DNA from: Pelagibacterium sp. 26DY04 | GTDB lineage: Bacteria; Pseudomonadota; Alphaproteobacteria; Rhizobiales; Devosiaceae | Assembly (NCBI RefSeq): GCF_031202305.1 | Contig: NZ_CP101731.1 | Location: 2,790,001 to 2,854,000 of the forward strand | DNA: 64,000 nucleotides | Reading direction: 5' to 3' | Part shown: one piece after another, positions 63,886-64,000 of the stretch | Layout of the letters: each line of letters begins with the position of its first letter | How positions within the stretch are numbered: the first letter of the stretch is position 1 | The notes under the pieces: model-generated | What the model saw: only the letters and a program-made list of their open reading frames with translations | What the model was told of the DNA's origin: nothing | Databases searched by the model: none | Made by a program: the position numbers and the translations under genes

Positions 63886-64000
63886 GGCGCCAAGCCCGCT
63901 TCCATGGTGGTTTCCACGGGGGTGCCCGGGTCGCCATCCACCGCCGCCTCGATGAGCGGCTCCAGCCGGTCAAGCAGGTAGTTGAGGCTGAGCGGGGTGG
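63882..64000 (-). CDS. C-terminal end of an unidentified gene
   Basis: An open frame runs in from the right edge and ends at 63882 (TAG), overlapping the adenine deaminase stop by four bases. The 39 visible residues include [19 protein letters not shown] and end [11 protein letters not shown]. Base use is like that of the neighbours. It is too short to assign a family. Confidence 0.5.
   Translation of the reverse strand, partial: TPLSLNYLLDRLEPLIEAAVDGDPGTPVETTMEAGLAP

Overview
The window is GC-rich, gene-dense chromosomal DNA of an alphaproteobacterium. Several features point to the Hyphomicrobiales, and I infer the Devosiaceae (Devosia or Pelagibacterium type): a petABC cytochrome bc1 operon, a LexA box of the alphaproteobacterial GTTC-N7-GTTC type, CtrA-type TTAA-N7-TTAAC boxes, an N-terminally extended UvrB, and the palindromic intergenic repeats typical of this order. 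No rRNA, tRNA, CRISPR array, intact insertion sequence or prophage was recognised.

Layout. 1-13 kb: end of an MFS carrier, uvrB behind an SOS box, a decayed AT-rich AAA/TOPRIM ATPase gene, small hypothetical genes, an EamA permease, then SDR-uvrC and pgsA-moaD-moaE. 14-27 kb: ilvE, a MarR regulator, uppP, an AI-2E family permease, ybjN-proC-csaA, a phosphoesterase with ubiK, lgt-midA-pgeF, prs, rplY-pth. 27-29 kb: 1.8 kb without genes, filled with palindromic repeats. 29-37 kb: ychF, a one-domain Ada protein, an ABC exporter with two MaoC-like genes, a 58-residue gene between a palindrome and a terminator, and a secreted NHL propeller protein. 36.5-42 kb: apt, petCBA, trmL, hemF. 42-50 kb: cca with a CoA-type Nudix gene, acetyltransferase, xi-class GST, phosphoesterase, murL-murD2 and an SMR pump. 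50-58 kb: the propionyl-CoA to succinyl-CoA genes (mce, scpA, pccA, pccB) followed by an acuI-like reductase. 58-64 kb: trehalose genes otsB-otsA, small envelope genes and adenine deaminase.

Most genes are housekeeping. Linked functions visible here are nucleotide excision repair (uvrB, uvrC), envelope synthesis (uppP, lgt, pgeF, murL/murD2, pgsA), respiration (petABC, ubiK), haem synthesis (hemF), propionate/methylmalonyl-CoA metabolism, and compatible-solute synthesis (otsBA), which fits a salt- or stress-exposed free-living heterotroph.

The most unusual signal is a pair of intergenic elements of about 410 and 360 nt (near 5.9-6.3 kb and 28.5-28.9 kb, both on the + strand). They share several nearly identical blocks. 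Where they differ, one hairpin has changed both arms so that pairing is kept around a constant GTCG loop, and a terminal hairpin shows G-U/A-U exchanges that preserve pairing only on the + strand. This argues for a structured RNA present in two paralogous copies that I do not recognise. Next in interest are the murL-murD2 pair, which supports the L-glutamate route to peptidoglycan, and the small gene at 34.66 kb.
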